In this document: positions 13,333 to 25,050 of the stretch, piece after piece
Layout: the number at the start of each line of letters is the position of its first letter
How positions within the stretch are numbered: position 1 is the stretch's first letter
NCBI GenBank assembly: GCA_015183035.1
Contig: JACZZP010000004.1
Coordinates: 62,001 to 126,000, forward strand
From: Meloidogyne chitwoodi
Lineage: Eukaryota; Nematoda; Chromadorea; Rhabditida; Meloidogynidae
Direction of reading: 5' to 3'
DNA length: 64,000 nt
Program-made: the position numbers and the translations under genes
Notes under the pieces: model-generated
Database searches by the model: none
Told to the model about the DNA's origin: nothing
The model's input: the letters and a program-made list of their open reading frames with translations, nothing else

Positions 13333-14444
13333 TTATATGTTTGTATTTTTGGTACTCCCAAAGTTGCTTGGTTCTTCAGGAAAGAAATTAAATGTTTTAG
13401 GAGTACTACTGTTTGATGTTTCTCCAAAATTCCATTCTTTTGTTTGTGGCATTCCAAAATTAAAATTTTGAAATCCTTGAAAATTTACATTATTTTGTGC
13501 TCCGGCAAAATTAAAAAATTTTTTTGTAATTTTAATATCTTCAATTTTTAAATTTTCATTGTTGAATTTTATATTTCTGCCGTAAAGTTCAATGATGTTT
13601 TTACCATTCTTTATTTCGATTAGATTTAAACCAGCAAATTTATGATTGTATTCAATATTTATCTAAAATTATTTTTTGTATAAACTTAATTTATAATTAC
13701 CTTAAATGTGTTAGAATGACCATTAATTATAGCTTCAATAGAGCGATAATTTTCTAATAAATTATCTGAATTAAATTTAAAAATATCAGCATTTTTTCTA
13801 CATATTTTATTATCTCCACCAAAAATATTAATTTTAACTGATCTTGCTTCAATATTAAAAATAAAAATATTATCATAAAGTTTTAAATTATTTCCATGAA
13901 TTTCAAATTTATTTGCTTCTCCATTAATAATTTTAATTTTTTTAAAGCTGTATAATATTCCTTCTTTATTGACTTGAATCCTGTCATGGAAAACATTTAA
14001 TATAAAAGTTGATGAATTGCAATTAAAACTAATAGGTTCAAAATTTTGATAATTAGTATTTGCTAAAATAAAAAAAATAAAAAAGTTTATGAGGAAATTA
14101 CTGTAAGTTTCTGCTTTACTTGAACTAGCTCCTTTTGAATATTTTCTTCTTCTAGTATAAGTTTTCATTTGTTTTCCTTTATTTTTTAATTCAAAATCAT
14201 AAACTTTTCTTTTATTTTCATCAGAAAGGATGTCATTAGCTTCATTTATATTTTTCATAATTTCTGTTGATTTTGGATCTGTATTTTTGTCTGGATGATA
14301 TTTCAAAGCCAATGCTCTATAAGACTTTTTAATTTCTTCAGGCGTTGCTTCACTATTGACTTCTAAAGTTTCATAAAAATTTCCAGTATTTAAAATTAAC
14401 TCAAACAGGTTGAGTAGAACAAGCAAAAATATATAATTTTTCAT
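13333..14444 (-). CDS. Secreted J-domain protein fused to an orphan domain
   Basis: Three exons on minus: 14444-14102, 14062-13701, 13662-13333; 344 residues. The 39-bp first intron is in frame and could be read through. A signal peptide (residues 1-20) is followed by a J domain at about residues 22-86, with the catalytic His-Pro-Asp at residues 50-52 in KYHPDKN and the usual helix I Tyr/Leu pattern. J domains stimulate Hsp70 ATPase, so a partner such as BiP in the ER lumen, or an Hsp70 met after secretion, is expected. From about residue 125 the protein matches the orphan protein at 2913-3757: the second exon is 362 nt in both and intron positions agree. This is therefore a J-domain fusion to that family. 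The C-terminus is Asn/Phe/Gly-rich and lacks the CaaX end. Confidence 0.85.
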
Positions 14445-15225
14445 TTTTTAGGCAGAATTTTCTCGGATTATTACAGACGTTAATTGCAAATAAAATTATC
14501 TAATTAAAAAAAAATTAACTCTGAAAAAATACTTTTAGATATTATTGACTTATTTAAGTAAATGCCATTTTAGCCACATTTATTGCACTTTAATTTCTCC
14601 ATCTAATTATGAAATTGCGACGTCTATAAAAATATTTCGCAATTTTTATTTAGTCTCTTAATTAAAATAAAATATAACTGTTGTGAATTTCAATTTGACG
14701 ATTGGGATTAAAATTTAAGTTATTTATTGATTATTATTATTGAAAAGTCCTTTGATCAATCCACGGCTGAACCCATATTTTTCAAATTTTTTAATTAATT
14801 TTCATAAATTTTGTTTTTTATAAATGATAAACTTTATTTAAAAATTTTAAATAAAATAATAAATAAATAAACTTAATCTTACATAATATAATAAAAGCTT
14901 TGGAATACACGCAGTAATACTTCAATTTTTTCAAGTGCCGACGAAAAATCCCAAATTTATATTAATAAATTTTTTGGATAATTATTTATAATTAACTTGC
15001 ATCACCTTTTTCAAATAAATTTTTATACATAGAATATTTTATTTTTAACAATATTCCATTTTTATATTTCATGTTTTGCCTCTTATATTGGAAGGTTTTT
15101 TTCAAATTTGATCCAAATGTTTTTGATTTATTATTATCTAATTTATTTGCATATTTAGTTACAATTAGTATTCTTTCGGTAATCTTTTTAAAAATATAAA
15201 AAATTTTTTTTTATTTATTCTAAAG
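14445..15225. other. Intergenic promoter region between divergent genes
   Basis: AT-rich spacer between the divergently transcribed J-domain gene and the small membrane-protein gene. It contains TGCACTT at 14584-14590, 140 bp upstream of the J-domain ATG (opposite orientation). No gene or clear repeat is visible. Confidence 0.45.
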
Positions 15226-15611
15226 ATGTGTGATGCCCTTATTTATAATAACGATCTAATTAAAGCAGATGAGCTAATTGAAACAAAAACATTGCAAACA
15301 ATGTACAAATTGAGACCTGTTTATTTCAAACAAATGCCTAAAGGTTTATATATTTTATTAAAATATGCAAATAAATTAATTTTAAAAATTTAGTTTCAAT
15401 AATTCAAAAGGATCAAGGTCAATTTTTAGCCTCTGAAACTAAAAGCAAGCAACCCATAAAACCTGTATTTTATATAAACTTGAGTTGTAAAGAGATGATT
15501 TGGTTATTTATGTTTACAACAATGACTTTTCTTACAGCAATAAGTTTATGGAAAATTGTTGTAAAATTGTATTCAATTTCTGTTGGTGTTTATAAGGCGC
15601 TTAAAGCATAA
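15226..15611 (+). CDS. Small protein with C-terminal membrane anchor
   Basis: Two exons, 15226-15343 and 15394-15611 (phase 1), 111 residues. There is no signal peptide. A single hydrophobic segment at about residues 72-95 (MIWLFMFTTMTFLTAI) is followed by a short basic tail, so a tail-anchored or type II topology is likely. Codon composition and clean splicing support a real gene, but I recognise no family. Confidence 0.55.
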
Positions 15612-15660
15612 ATTTTAAAATTAATTATTATTTAAACTTTTAATTAAAGGCCTTTTATTA

Positions 15661-15760
15661 AAGTGCAGTTTATTTTATTTTAAATTTAAAAATAAAAATT
15701 TAAAATTAATTTATTTACAAATGACACTTCAAAGTAGCTATCACAAGATTTATTGCACTT
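15661..15760. promoter_or_regulatory. Two TGCACTT boxes upstream of the 16004 gene
   Basis: AAGTGCA at 15661-15667 (inverse orientation) and TGCACTT at 15754-15760 lie 340 and 244 bp before the ATG of the secreted coiled-coil protein. The same heptamer precedes other secreted genes in the window. Function is inferred only from that recurrence and the remembered Mel-DOG motif. Confidence 0.35.
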
Positions 15761-16003
15761 TAAGCAAAAATAAAATAAACAGAATATGACTACAAATACT
15801 AATGTAATATTCTCAAATTATTGCCCTTTAAAATCATTTCTTAACAAAATTTAAAAACTTATTTAATTTCTAAACAAAATTGTAAAAAATAAAGCGTTTT
15901 TTAAATTCATTTTTATTTTGTATTTCATTCGTTTTAAAATTTTTAACGAGCTACTCCCCCCTAAAACACTCAAAAAGTCGACTCGCAAAACGTCAAAATA
16001 GCA

Positions 16004-16888
16004 ATGCAAAAAATTATTTTATTTGCTTTATTGCTTCACAATTTTGGCGATTCATCCGATATTATTGAAAATGGTAAAAACATCGTAAAAAAGAATCCTC
16101 AATATGAACTTGCTAAACTTGTGGATTTAGCAAAATTAAAAGAATTAGATCAGAAATTGAGTGTGTTTCAAAAAGAAATTGATATGTGTCAAACGGATAA
16201 TTCTGAATTAAAGGAGGAAATAAAAACATTGTCTAAACATGGAAAGACAATTTTGAAACAAATTGATTTATCAACTCCAAATAGTTCACAACTTGAAATG
16301 ATTTTAAATACAAATAACCCTCAATCTGTTCAACAAATTGCTCTAAAAATTTATTCGCAAATTGTTGAATCTAAAAGTCCAAAAGAGCTAATTACAATTT
16401 TAAAAAATGCTCAAATATTGGATTTTGATGAATTACTCAAAGAAGGACCTAATGCAATTTTAAATAAGCTTAAGGATTTATTAAGTGAAATTTCTGAAAA
16501 AAAAGATTTGGACTTGGCGGGAAACATAAATTTTGTGTTTTCAATGTGGAAGACACTCGCTTTTAATTTTGATTGGAATAAAATTGTTAAACATAAGGAT
16601 TGTTGTTGTTGTAAAAATGAAGGAAATGCTATGAAAAAATGCAAGTTTTTTAATTTTAAATATTTCCAACTATAATTTTAAGATACAAATAATTCGATAT
16701 TTACACTTCGCCGTTCTAAACGATTTTGGCCAAATAATAATAGATTTTTATGTTTGTGTGAAGAGCATCAGATAAGATGTTCCTGTAAATGCTTTATTGG
16801 TTTAATCTTAGCTGAACTAATTGTACTTGCAACACTTATTGTTTTATTATGGTTCTTTATTGTCAAATGGCAACAATGTCATTTCTGA
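16004..16888 (+). CDS. Type I membrane or secreted coiled-coil protein
   Basis: Modelled as 16004-16610 and 16683-16888, joined in phase 1 (GTAAAAATG donor, TTTTAAG acceptor), 270 residues. The frame alternatively runs to a stop at 16675 if the intron is retained, giving a 223-residue form ending in a Cys cluster (four consecutive Cys before Lys-Asn-Glu). A signal peptide (1-17) precedes a Lys/Glu/Leu-rich helical region with a probable coiled coil (about 35-80). In the spliced form a Cys-containing loop and a strong membrane segment (IGLILAELIVLATLIVLLWF) follow, with a short tail. Retention versus splicing would therefore switch between soluble and membrane forms. No family recognised. Confidence 0.6.
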
Positions 16889-17742
16889 ACGAAAATTTTT
16901 TTAAATGTAGAATATTTTCAATTTATATTAGCTAATCTATTTTTTGATTAATATTTTAATTTTATTCGGAATAGTTATTTTAATTTTTGTGATTTTATAT
17001 TTGTGATAAATTTTTTTTGATTAAACAAAATATTTTCTAAATCGGAAACAACAAAAAATTGCAATAAGCCTTAAAATTTCATTGTTAAATACCTATAGGT
17101 TGAATATTTTAACTTATTCTAAACATTTATTTATTTTTTGTGATTATTAAATGTTTAATAAATATTTTTTTTAATTTTATAGAAATATTCTTAAATCGGG
17201 ATAAATAGCTATAATAAAATGCAAATACCGTACGTATTCTTTCTAATAAACCGACTGTCGGTTTATTTTCAAACTACTAGGGTTCGGTTTATTTGAGTGA
17301 ATGCAGTATCGCCATATCTTAAAATTTCAATGTTGGTAAATATCTGTTAAAATTTCGTCAAAATTTTGAATCGTGCTCAAAAAGTATTTTACCTAGACTT
17401 TCTGTCCAGACTCAAATATAGGTACATATTTTTGTATTTTAAAAATAAAAAGTGCATTACCTCATTCGCTGTAAATGTCGGCTAATATCAAAACATCAAA
17501 GCCATCGCGCGATATTACATAGGCCTGTTTTACATGTGAATTGTAAATTATTTCATAATAAATAAATTAGTTTTTCATTTTAGCAGACTATTTACATTAA
17601 CAATTATTGAAAAATAAATAAAATTTTATCGGCTTTAAAAGCTTTCAAAAATTAACTCATTTCCACTTAAAAAAAGATTTTTAATATTTTAGTGTTTAAA
17701 AGCTAAATTATTTGAAGAAAATCCTTTTTTCCCTATTTGTAA
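16889..17742. other. Intergenic region, no gene seen
   Basis: An AT-rich spacer with a few less AT-rich patches (17230-17310 and 17490-17530). AAGTGCA (TGCACTT on minus) is at 17450-17456, about 290 bp upstream of the next secreted gene. Nothing else can be supported. Confidence 0.4.
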
Positions 17743-18953
17743 ATGTACAATAATGCTTTTACAACATTTTTATTTTTATATTTTTTGTTTATCGTTATTG
17801 AATGTATGGATAAACAAGTTGAAGAAAATTTAAATGTATCAGAAATTGATTCTGAACCTTCTTTGAAACGTCAAAAAACGGAAGATAATTACGAGGAAAA
17901 AAATTTTAGTAAATTTTTATTATTTTATCAAGTAAACCGAAGAATACAAAATGTTTTAAAAATTAATATTTTTAATTTTTAACATGCTAATAAAAATAAT
18001 ATTTAGTGTTAACTGAAAATGAACTTTCTGAAATTATTATAAAAATTTATGAAATTAATAATTACACAAATTACAATAATCGGATTACAGAAAAGAAAGA
18101 TAAACAAAAATTTTATAGAAATATATATGATAAAAAATTTAAAATAAAAGGAGATAAAAAATTTGTTTTTACTACAAAATATCAGGGGTTGTACAAGTTA
18201 AGTAATTTTATTTTTTAAATAATTATAACGGGCGAGGAAGATTAAAAATTTTAATTGGAATTCCTACTTATTTATTGGAATTCAATAGAAATTACCTAAA
18301 TACATTTTAGTTCGGAATAAACGAAAATTTTGATATTTCAAAATTCTTGAAATCTAAAGGAAAGTTTAAATGCCCTTCTGGAACAGATATCGACCAAACA
18401 AAACAATCTGCCTTAGATCTGTTTCGCTGTATGGAATTTAATATTAAAGATGATCTAGATCATTTTATCTCATCAAAATTGCCTAATTTAATTGATCTTC
18501 AATGCGATAAAAATCCGCTTAAAATGCCTCAAGCTCTATGGCTTTTAACTGAAGAAGATCAGGCCTTATGTATTTTAAGTCGTCTTTTTATCTTTGCGGC
18601 TGCTTTAGCGGATAAATTGTATAGCAAATACGACAAAACGGTTTAAATTTTTTATTTTTGTCTTTGACAAAATATAAATAATTTAATTTTTAAAGAAAAA
18701 GGACGACATTAATTACTTTCGAGTTATTTCTTATGGAGAATGGTTAAGAGCTTCAGCTGTTAATATTTTGATGCATTTAGGTCCAAGCAATGAAGTAGCA
18801 ATGCATAAAGTTTCTAAACCAAAAGGAGGATTGTTTTCAATAGTAACGGCAATGCAAAAATTTGAACTGTTATCCATAGAATTTATGAGTTTAGTCAAGA
18901 TAGATTTATATGATGAACTTGATCTTTCTAATTTTCCAAAAATTTTCGAATAA
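17743..18953 (+). CDS. Secreted orphan protein, one exon junction unresolved
   Basis: Exons seen: 17743-17908, 18007 to about 18161-18218, 18311-18640 and 18696-18953. A signal peptide (residues 1-22, FLFLYFLFIVIEC) precedes an acidic Ser/Glu stretch, then a Lys/Asn-rich helical region and a C-terminal domain of ~195 residues with four or five cysteines (FKCPSG, LFRCME, LQCDK, LCILSR). The second exon's frame needs a phase-0 exit to join the third; the only phase-0 GT near its end is GTTTTTACT at about 18162, which is weak. The gene may use that site, have another small exon, or carry a frameshift. No family recognised. Confidence 0.6.
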
Positions 18954-19446
18954 ATTTGTGATAAAATAATTAAGTATCTTTTATGATTTAATATTAAACT
19001 TATAATTCTTATTTTCTTCATTTTAAGAGTTAAAAATAATATTTTATTATTAGTTCATTTTTCTTTAGCAAAATAAATTTATCTACATATAATTTTTGTT
19101 TAACAATGTTTGTCAAAATATTATATTTTAATTACCTAGTACAAGTTACGCAACATAAACTTAATTAATTATTAAAAACAAAATTTAATAATCATTAAAT
19201 ATTTTTGTTATTTTTTAATTAACCACACTGTCGCACTTTGGTTAAAAAAATTTTAAATGTTTCGTGTACCAAAAGATTTTAGAACAAATTTTAAAGTTAA
19301 TTAACTAAATAATCCGCAACACGCAACATACTCAACTACAAAATGAGAATAATTACGTGCTTAAGTAATTGGAAAGAATATCTGGCCTAATTTCATTTTA
19401 TTATTTATCTTAGCGAATTTTTATATTTAAAGTGTTTTTTTAATAA

Positions 19447-20899
19447 ATGGATAATAATTATGGCCATGATCTTTTAATAATTTTTGTACAACAGACAATT
19501 TCAATTTTTGGTATTATTTTTAATTCAACTATTGTTTGGGTTACTTTTAAACATGAGTATGTTTATAGCCTTGTTTTATTGAAAATAAGGTCACTAATCG
19601 TTCAGTAATCTACAAACAAGTTATGGACTTCTTCTCGCAATTAATTGTTTTTGTGATGCAATTCATGAGTCTGGAACCTTCCTTCCTACAATTTTGGTTA
19701 TAATGCATACGAAAATTCCGTTAACTTATTGTTCTTTTGCGACAAGTTGGCAAAATATTATGTCTGGGATTATTTCTAGTTTTAATACGTTATTTATTAG
19801 TGTTGATCGTATTATTTCTCTACTATTTCCAATTTTGTAAGTTTAATATTTTCTTCCTAGACGTAGTAAAATGTTAATTATGTATATTTTTTGTGAGGCA
19901 AAAAAATTTACAAAAATTTGATTTTTTCAAATTTAAAGAAAATTTTTTTAATTTTTTGAAACATTGAGTGTTCTGTTAAAACTTGAAATTTCTAGGTTTA
20001 AAAAATCAATTAAAAATAAATATAATTTTCAATTCCTTAATTTCAGTTATCGTTTTGTACTAAGTAAAGGAGCAGTAAAATATGTTTCAGTGCTGAATGC
20101 ATTCTCTTTAATTTATTCTTCTATATTTATGATTATAGGCTTTAAGTATGCCCTAGATAATCCAAATATGTAAATATTATAGTTTTTTAATCAATTTATT
20201 AATATTTTTAATTTAAAGCAAAGTATACTGCAATACTCCAGAACAAATAGGAGGTGATATTCTAAGTTTTGCGCTTTGGATGGCTATAGCAACGACTGCA
20301 ATTACTGTCTGCAATTACATTTTTATTGGCATTTTGATTAATTGTATGTTAAAATTCCATAATATAATTACTTTAATTTTTAAATAATTTAGAGGGGCCT
20401 AGGCCTGACCAAATATCCAAAGAAGCAAAAAATTCATTAAACTTAAAATATTTATTTAGCTTGGAAAAGCAGCGATGCAGATTTTCAACGTCTTCAAACA
20501 AAAAGAATGTACAAATCGCTCATAATTATAATATTCAACATTGTATTTTTCTATATGATAGGATTATTTGGTGCCAATTTAATAATTCCTTTGTTAACAA
20601 ATGATCCGGGAACGTCATTTCTATATTTTCGACTGTTTGCCCAATTTATAACAGTAGCAGGTGCTATTAACGCCCCAGTTTTGTATTTTTGCAGGTAAAG
20701 ATTCTATAAAATAAAAAAATTTTTGAATTACAGCTCAGAATATCGCAAGGCATTGAATAAAGAATTTCCTTGGCTAGAAAAGTTTTTTAAATTGATCCCT
20801 GCAATATATCCTGATAATAGTATTGTTACTAACGTCCAGTCTGTTACAACTGTATATCCACGAAAAAATCAAATTAATAGAAATCAAATGAATTTTTAA
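19447..20899 (+). CDS. Serpentine chemoreceptor-like GPCR (srsx family)
   Basis: Six exons: 19447-19556, 19606-19836, 20047-20169, 20219-20343, 20460-20694, 20734-20899; 329 residues, phases consistent. Seven hydrophobic segments can be traced, starting with IFGIIFNSTIVWVTF (TM1, with the conserved Asn) and LLLAINCFCDAIHESG (TM2). TM3 is followed by SVDRIISLLFP, the nematode Srsx equivalent of the DRY region, and TM7 ends APVLYFCSSEYRKAL. These are typical of the nematode srsx chemoreceptors, which sit in sensory cilia. The ligand is unknown. A short GC-richer patch (AGGGGCCTAGGCCTG) lies in the 20344-20459 intron. Confidence 0.85.
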
Positions 20900-21324
20900 G
20901 GAAAAGAACCTTCAATTTATCTTACACTTTTTTTAATTAAAGAAAATATTACAATAAAATAAATACCACAAAAAATATTTATAAATACATAAACCGGGAT
21001 TAGAATATCCATAAAAATGAGTAATCGGTATAAGAAAGTGAGGAATGTGTTGTAATTTATGAATTTTTTTAATAAATGTATAAAAAATTGTTTGGCCCAA
21101 ATTGGTAAATTTAAAAATGCATAAACATTACTTGAGATATGAAAAAAGCTTTCTAATTGTTTACCCAGAAACTAAGAAATAAATGATGAAAAATTAAAGG
21201 TTTTAACAAATTCAATAACAAAAAACCATAAATTCTTTAATAGTATACGATAAGTCCTGTTACTTTTTAAATTTCTCTAAAAGTTCCCTCCGTGTCCTAT
21301 TAAAGAATTTAAAGTCTCTTAAGG

Positions 21325-24300
21325 TTATTTTCTTTCTGTTTTTTGAGCTTCACCACTAAGTGAGATTGAGGGACATAGAGAAGGGGAAGACGTAGATTTG
21401 TTACCAAGACTAGACTAAAATTATAAGATAAAAATTTAAAAAATTATTTTATATGAAACACCTTTTTAATAGCACGCATAGCCCATGTTAGTTCACCAGG
21501 TTTATTTAAATTTTTATTATTATTATTATTTTCATAAGGTATTCCAATAATTTCTAGTTGTTGTCCAACAATTTCATTTAATTCCTCATTCTTAGTTGTC
21601 TTTTTAACAATATCGGAATAACATAATTTTGTAGTGTTGCCCTGGATTTTTTCTTCAATCTCATTGTTATTTGTTGAATTAAATTTATTATTATTATTGT
21701 CTTCTTTTTTATCGTTTAAACTTGTTTTATTAATTATTTGTTCATTGTTATCAGAATTTTGATCAATTTCTGGTAAACTAAAAAAACAAAATATAATTTT
21801 TAGAATTAAATTTTAAAGACCTTGATGTCCATATTTTTTCAATATTTGTTCGAAGTGAGCTAACTTTATTAGACATAATTTGAGTTCCAAGTGAACTGTC
21901 AAATGCAGAATTCAAGAAAGGTGTTTTTGAAGGTAAAGAACTTCCAAACATGGAAGAATCACTATCTAAAGAACTATCATGACCACCAACAAATTTTTTT
22001 GATATTATTGCTATTCCTTCATTATATTCAACATTTGTTGTTGGCTAAAAATTAAAAATATTGTTGTTATTTTGTATTTTATTAATAAAAAAAGTAACAA
22101 AATAAAAACACCTTATAATCCTCTTCACTCTTAAATACATTAGAATTTATCATTTTGCTAATATCTTCTATCGTATTTCTCCCCAAAAAACAATTTTCTC
22201 GACCAATTTGTTTTTTAATTATACCGTCAAATGACATTTCGTCCTTTTTCGAACTTTCGTGTTTAATCGAAATTTTGTGTTTAATTGACATTTCGAATTT
22301 ATTTTCATTCTCTTTATTCCGTTTTTCTCCTCCAACAACAATTATTTTTTCTCCCTTTGGTTCAAATCCAGGAGGCGGTCCAAATTGTTCAATAAACTTT
22401 GACTCAAACTGCTCATTTAATGCCCCAGTTGAACGCGCACCTCCTTCCCAAGAATTTGAGGATGGAGATAATACATTTAACAGAGCTAAAGCTTTTTTCT
22501 CTGCACCAATTGCTGATAATTCCCCAGTATTTTCTAAAACTTAATTTTATTAAACTCGAATAAGCCTGACTTATTGAAATTCCCCTAATATAAATCACAC
22601 CTTTAGATCTTGATAAAACTTCAGCAGAACGATTTGCCCTATTAATGGAAATTTTTCGAATATTTCCAGGTTCTAATAACATATTTAACATTGCTTGTGC
22701 ACATTCTCCCGCACCTTCATCCAATAGGGGAGTATGCGATGAACGTCTACCTGACATCAAACCGCTCATAAATTCTCCCATAATAGGTGATCTTTTTCCA
22801 CTACAACTACTACTACAATAACTTGAACCTAATATTTGCTCATTTTTTGAACTAATATTTAACAAGACTTCACCACTTCCATTAATACTATTGGTAAAAT
22901 GTTCTGGCCCAAACAAACTGAATGAAGGCAGGACTTCATTTTGGTGATTATGATGCATCTGTTGAGAGTCAATACTTGATGGCCAAACATGATTTTGATG
23001 ATTATGATGTGCAGAAGTTAATGACCCCCATTGGTTGCCACGACAGCATTTTGGGAAGATAGGATTTTGGTAGAAATTTGGAGGAGTGTGGGGACCTGAA
23101 AATCATTTATGTTAAGCCATAAATTTCTTTAAAATTTAAAAAATTACCAGATGAATCATTTTCGCTTAAATTAAGATCGTCATCTCCTCTGGTTATTATT
23201 TCAGATGGCAGGAATGGCTTTTTAGATTTTGGAACAAATACTGGAGAATTAATTGCCGCTTCTTTTAATCGTTCCTATAAAAATAAATTTTTGAAAATTT
23301 AAATAAGCTATCATATTACCTTGCTACTGGTGTATTTGTAAAAGTTGCTAGATGAATTTGAATAAATTTGCGGCATCGATCCAGTCATTGAAGAATTTTT
23401 TAAGGCTAAAAAATGGAAATTTTGCTAGAAATTTTAAAAGTTTTAAATTTATTTTACCCGCAAATCGTTTCGAAATCCCTCCTTTAGAAAAAACTCCAAA
23501 ATTCGAATTTTCAGAGGAATCAAAAGGAAAATAATTCTCAAAGTTATTTGTCTGGCTTTGCTGTTCTATTTGTTGTTTATGTAATTCAAGTTCTATAGCT
23601 TTATGTTCCAATGTTTTTGCAGTTTGTGCCAATACTGTAGCAGTTATTATTGCTTGACTTTCAATTTGAATTTGCTGTTGAAGTTGTGCTTGTTGTTGAA
23701 GTTGGAATTGGGTGAAGAACTTTTATGTTAAAATAAATTAGAGGTAATAGATAGGGTAAAAGCCTTAAAACATGGGTGCATCCAAATACCTATCCCCTAT
23801 GATAATTAATTTTTTCCATAATTATCACCACCCCTTGTTTTTTCTAAACGTATATAACATACATTTCCACAACTTTCCAATTTTCTAAACTGTTTTGCCT
23901 TTTTATTAATTGCTTTATTTATCATTTGCTTTTTAATTAAATCCGAATTGTGTCGAATTAATACTTCACCTTCAAGTTCACGGGTTCTTTGATCCAATGC
24001 CTATATAATTTAATATTTTAAACACAATGCATATTACTCAATACAAATTTTTTTATACCTCTTTGTATTCAATTACATCTTCTATCTTAGAATTAGGCTG
24101 TGGATGAATAAAAAAGCATCTATTTCCGTAAGGACATATCCCTGTTGTTGTGTAATTTTCACAAACACGCGTCTTAAACTTTGGATTTTGACGATATGCT
24201 CTAAAAATTAGTATAATTTTTGATCATTTTCAAGGTTAACGAACGGTAACGGTTGTAAGTCTCCCTCGCCATGAGCAAAACTGCATTGGTCACCAAATGC

Positions 24301-25050
24301 GCAATTGTCTCCTTGAAGCCATGCCTAAACTTATGATTAGTTGAAAATTTTAATATTCTATGAAATTATAAACCTGACACATTGCAGTTTTATATGCCTC
24401 CTTTTGGCGAATTTTCTTATTCATAGGGTCAATTGTGTTTTGATGTAGTGAGGAGCGCCTTCCTCTAAAAAATTGAGTATAAGAAAATAAAGAAGAAGAC
24501 TTTTTTAATTAAAATTTTTTTATAAAATAACCTACAGCAACAAATCCGGATTAATATATTGTGCCAAATCTCCAGCAGATTGATGATTTGTATGTGTTTT
24601 CAATAAAATGTTACGTCTAGCCATCGAAAAGCATTTTGGTTCATCGTCTAGCTGTCCTAGTATTTTTCGATTTTTTGTTGAAATTGTTTGAATATAATCG
24701 AAGCCAGGAGGAGGTGTTATGCTTGGTGTGAAGTTTGCATCAGCCTGAAAATATTTTACTTTTTTTAGAAAACTTAAAAAATTTACATTTTTTATCGTTG
24801 AATTTGCGTCTAAATCAACTTTAATATTTTCAAGTTCATTATTTCTCATGTTTCCCTCAAACTCAAAACTTTCATTCTTTTGAGGTGAGCATAGTGATTG
24901 TGTACGTCCAATACTAAAATTTTAAAAAATTGAAAAAATGTTTATTATTTTGTCCTACCGATGAAAAAAACTCGCTCGAATTGAGGAGCCTTCTTTTAAA
25001 ATTTTAAAATCATTACAAAATACTACTTCATTTGATGTTTTGTTTGTCAT
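21325..25050 (-). CDS. Tandem CCCH zinc-finger RNA-binding protein (TTP/MEX-5-type)
   Basis: Fifteen exons on minus: 25050-24959, 24913-24787, 24744-24536, 24464-24374, 24324-24251, 24200-24059, 24000-23863, 23719-23458, 23405-23320, 23274-23148, 23095-22601, 22539-22112, 22044-21821, 21777-21462, 21414-21325; 966 residues, phases consistent. Two fingers of the form C-x8-C-x5-C-x3-H lie at residues 172-191 and 211-230, each preceded by the YKTAM or FKTRV lead-in seen in TTP-class proteins; the linker is 19 residues rather than 18. This class binds AU-rich 3' UTR elements and controls mRNA stability or translation, often in germline and embryo. The long tail has a Gln-rich stretch, a His/Asn-rich patch, several PPPGF motifs and Ser-rich regions, so partners or phosphorylation are likely. 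A TGCACTT box lies 95 bp upstream. Confidence 0.88.
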
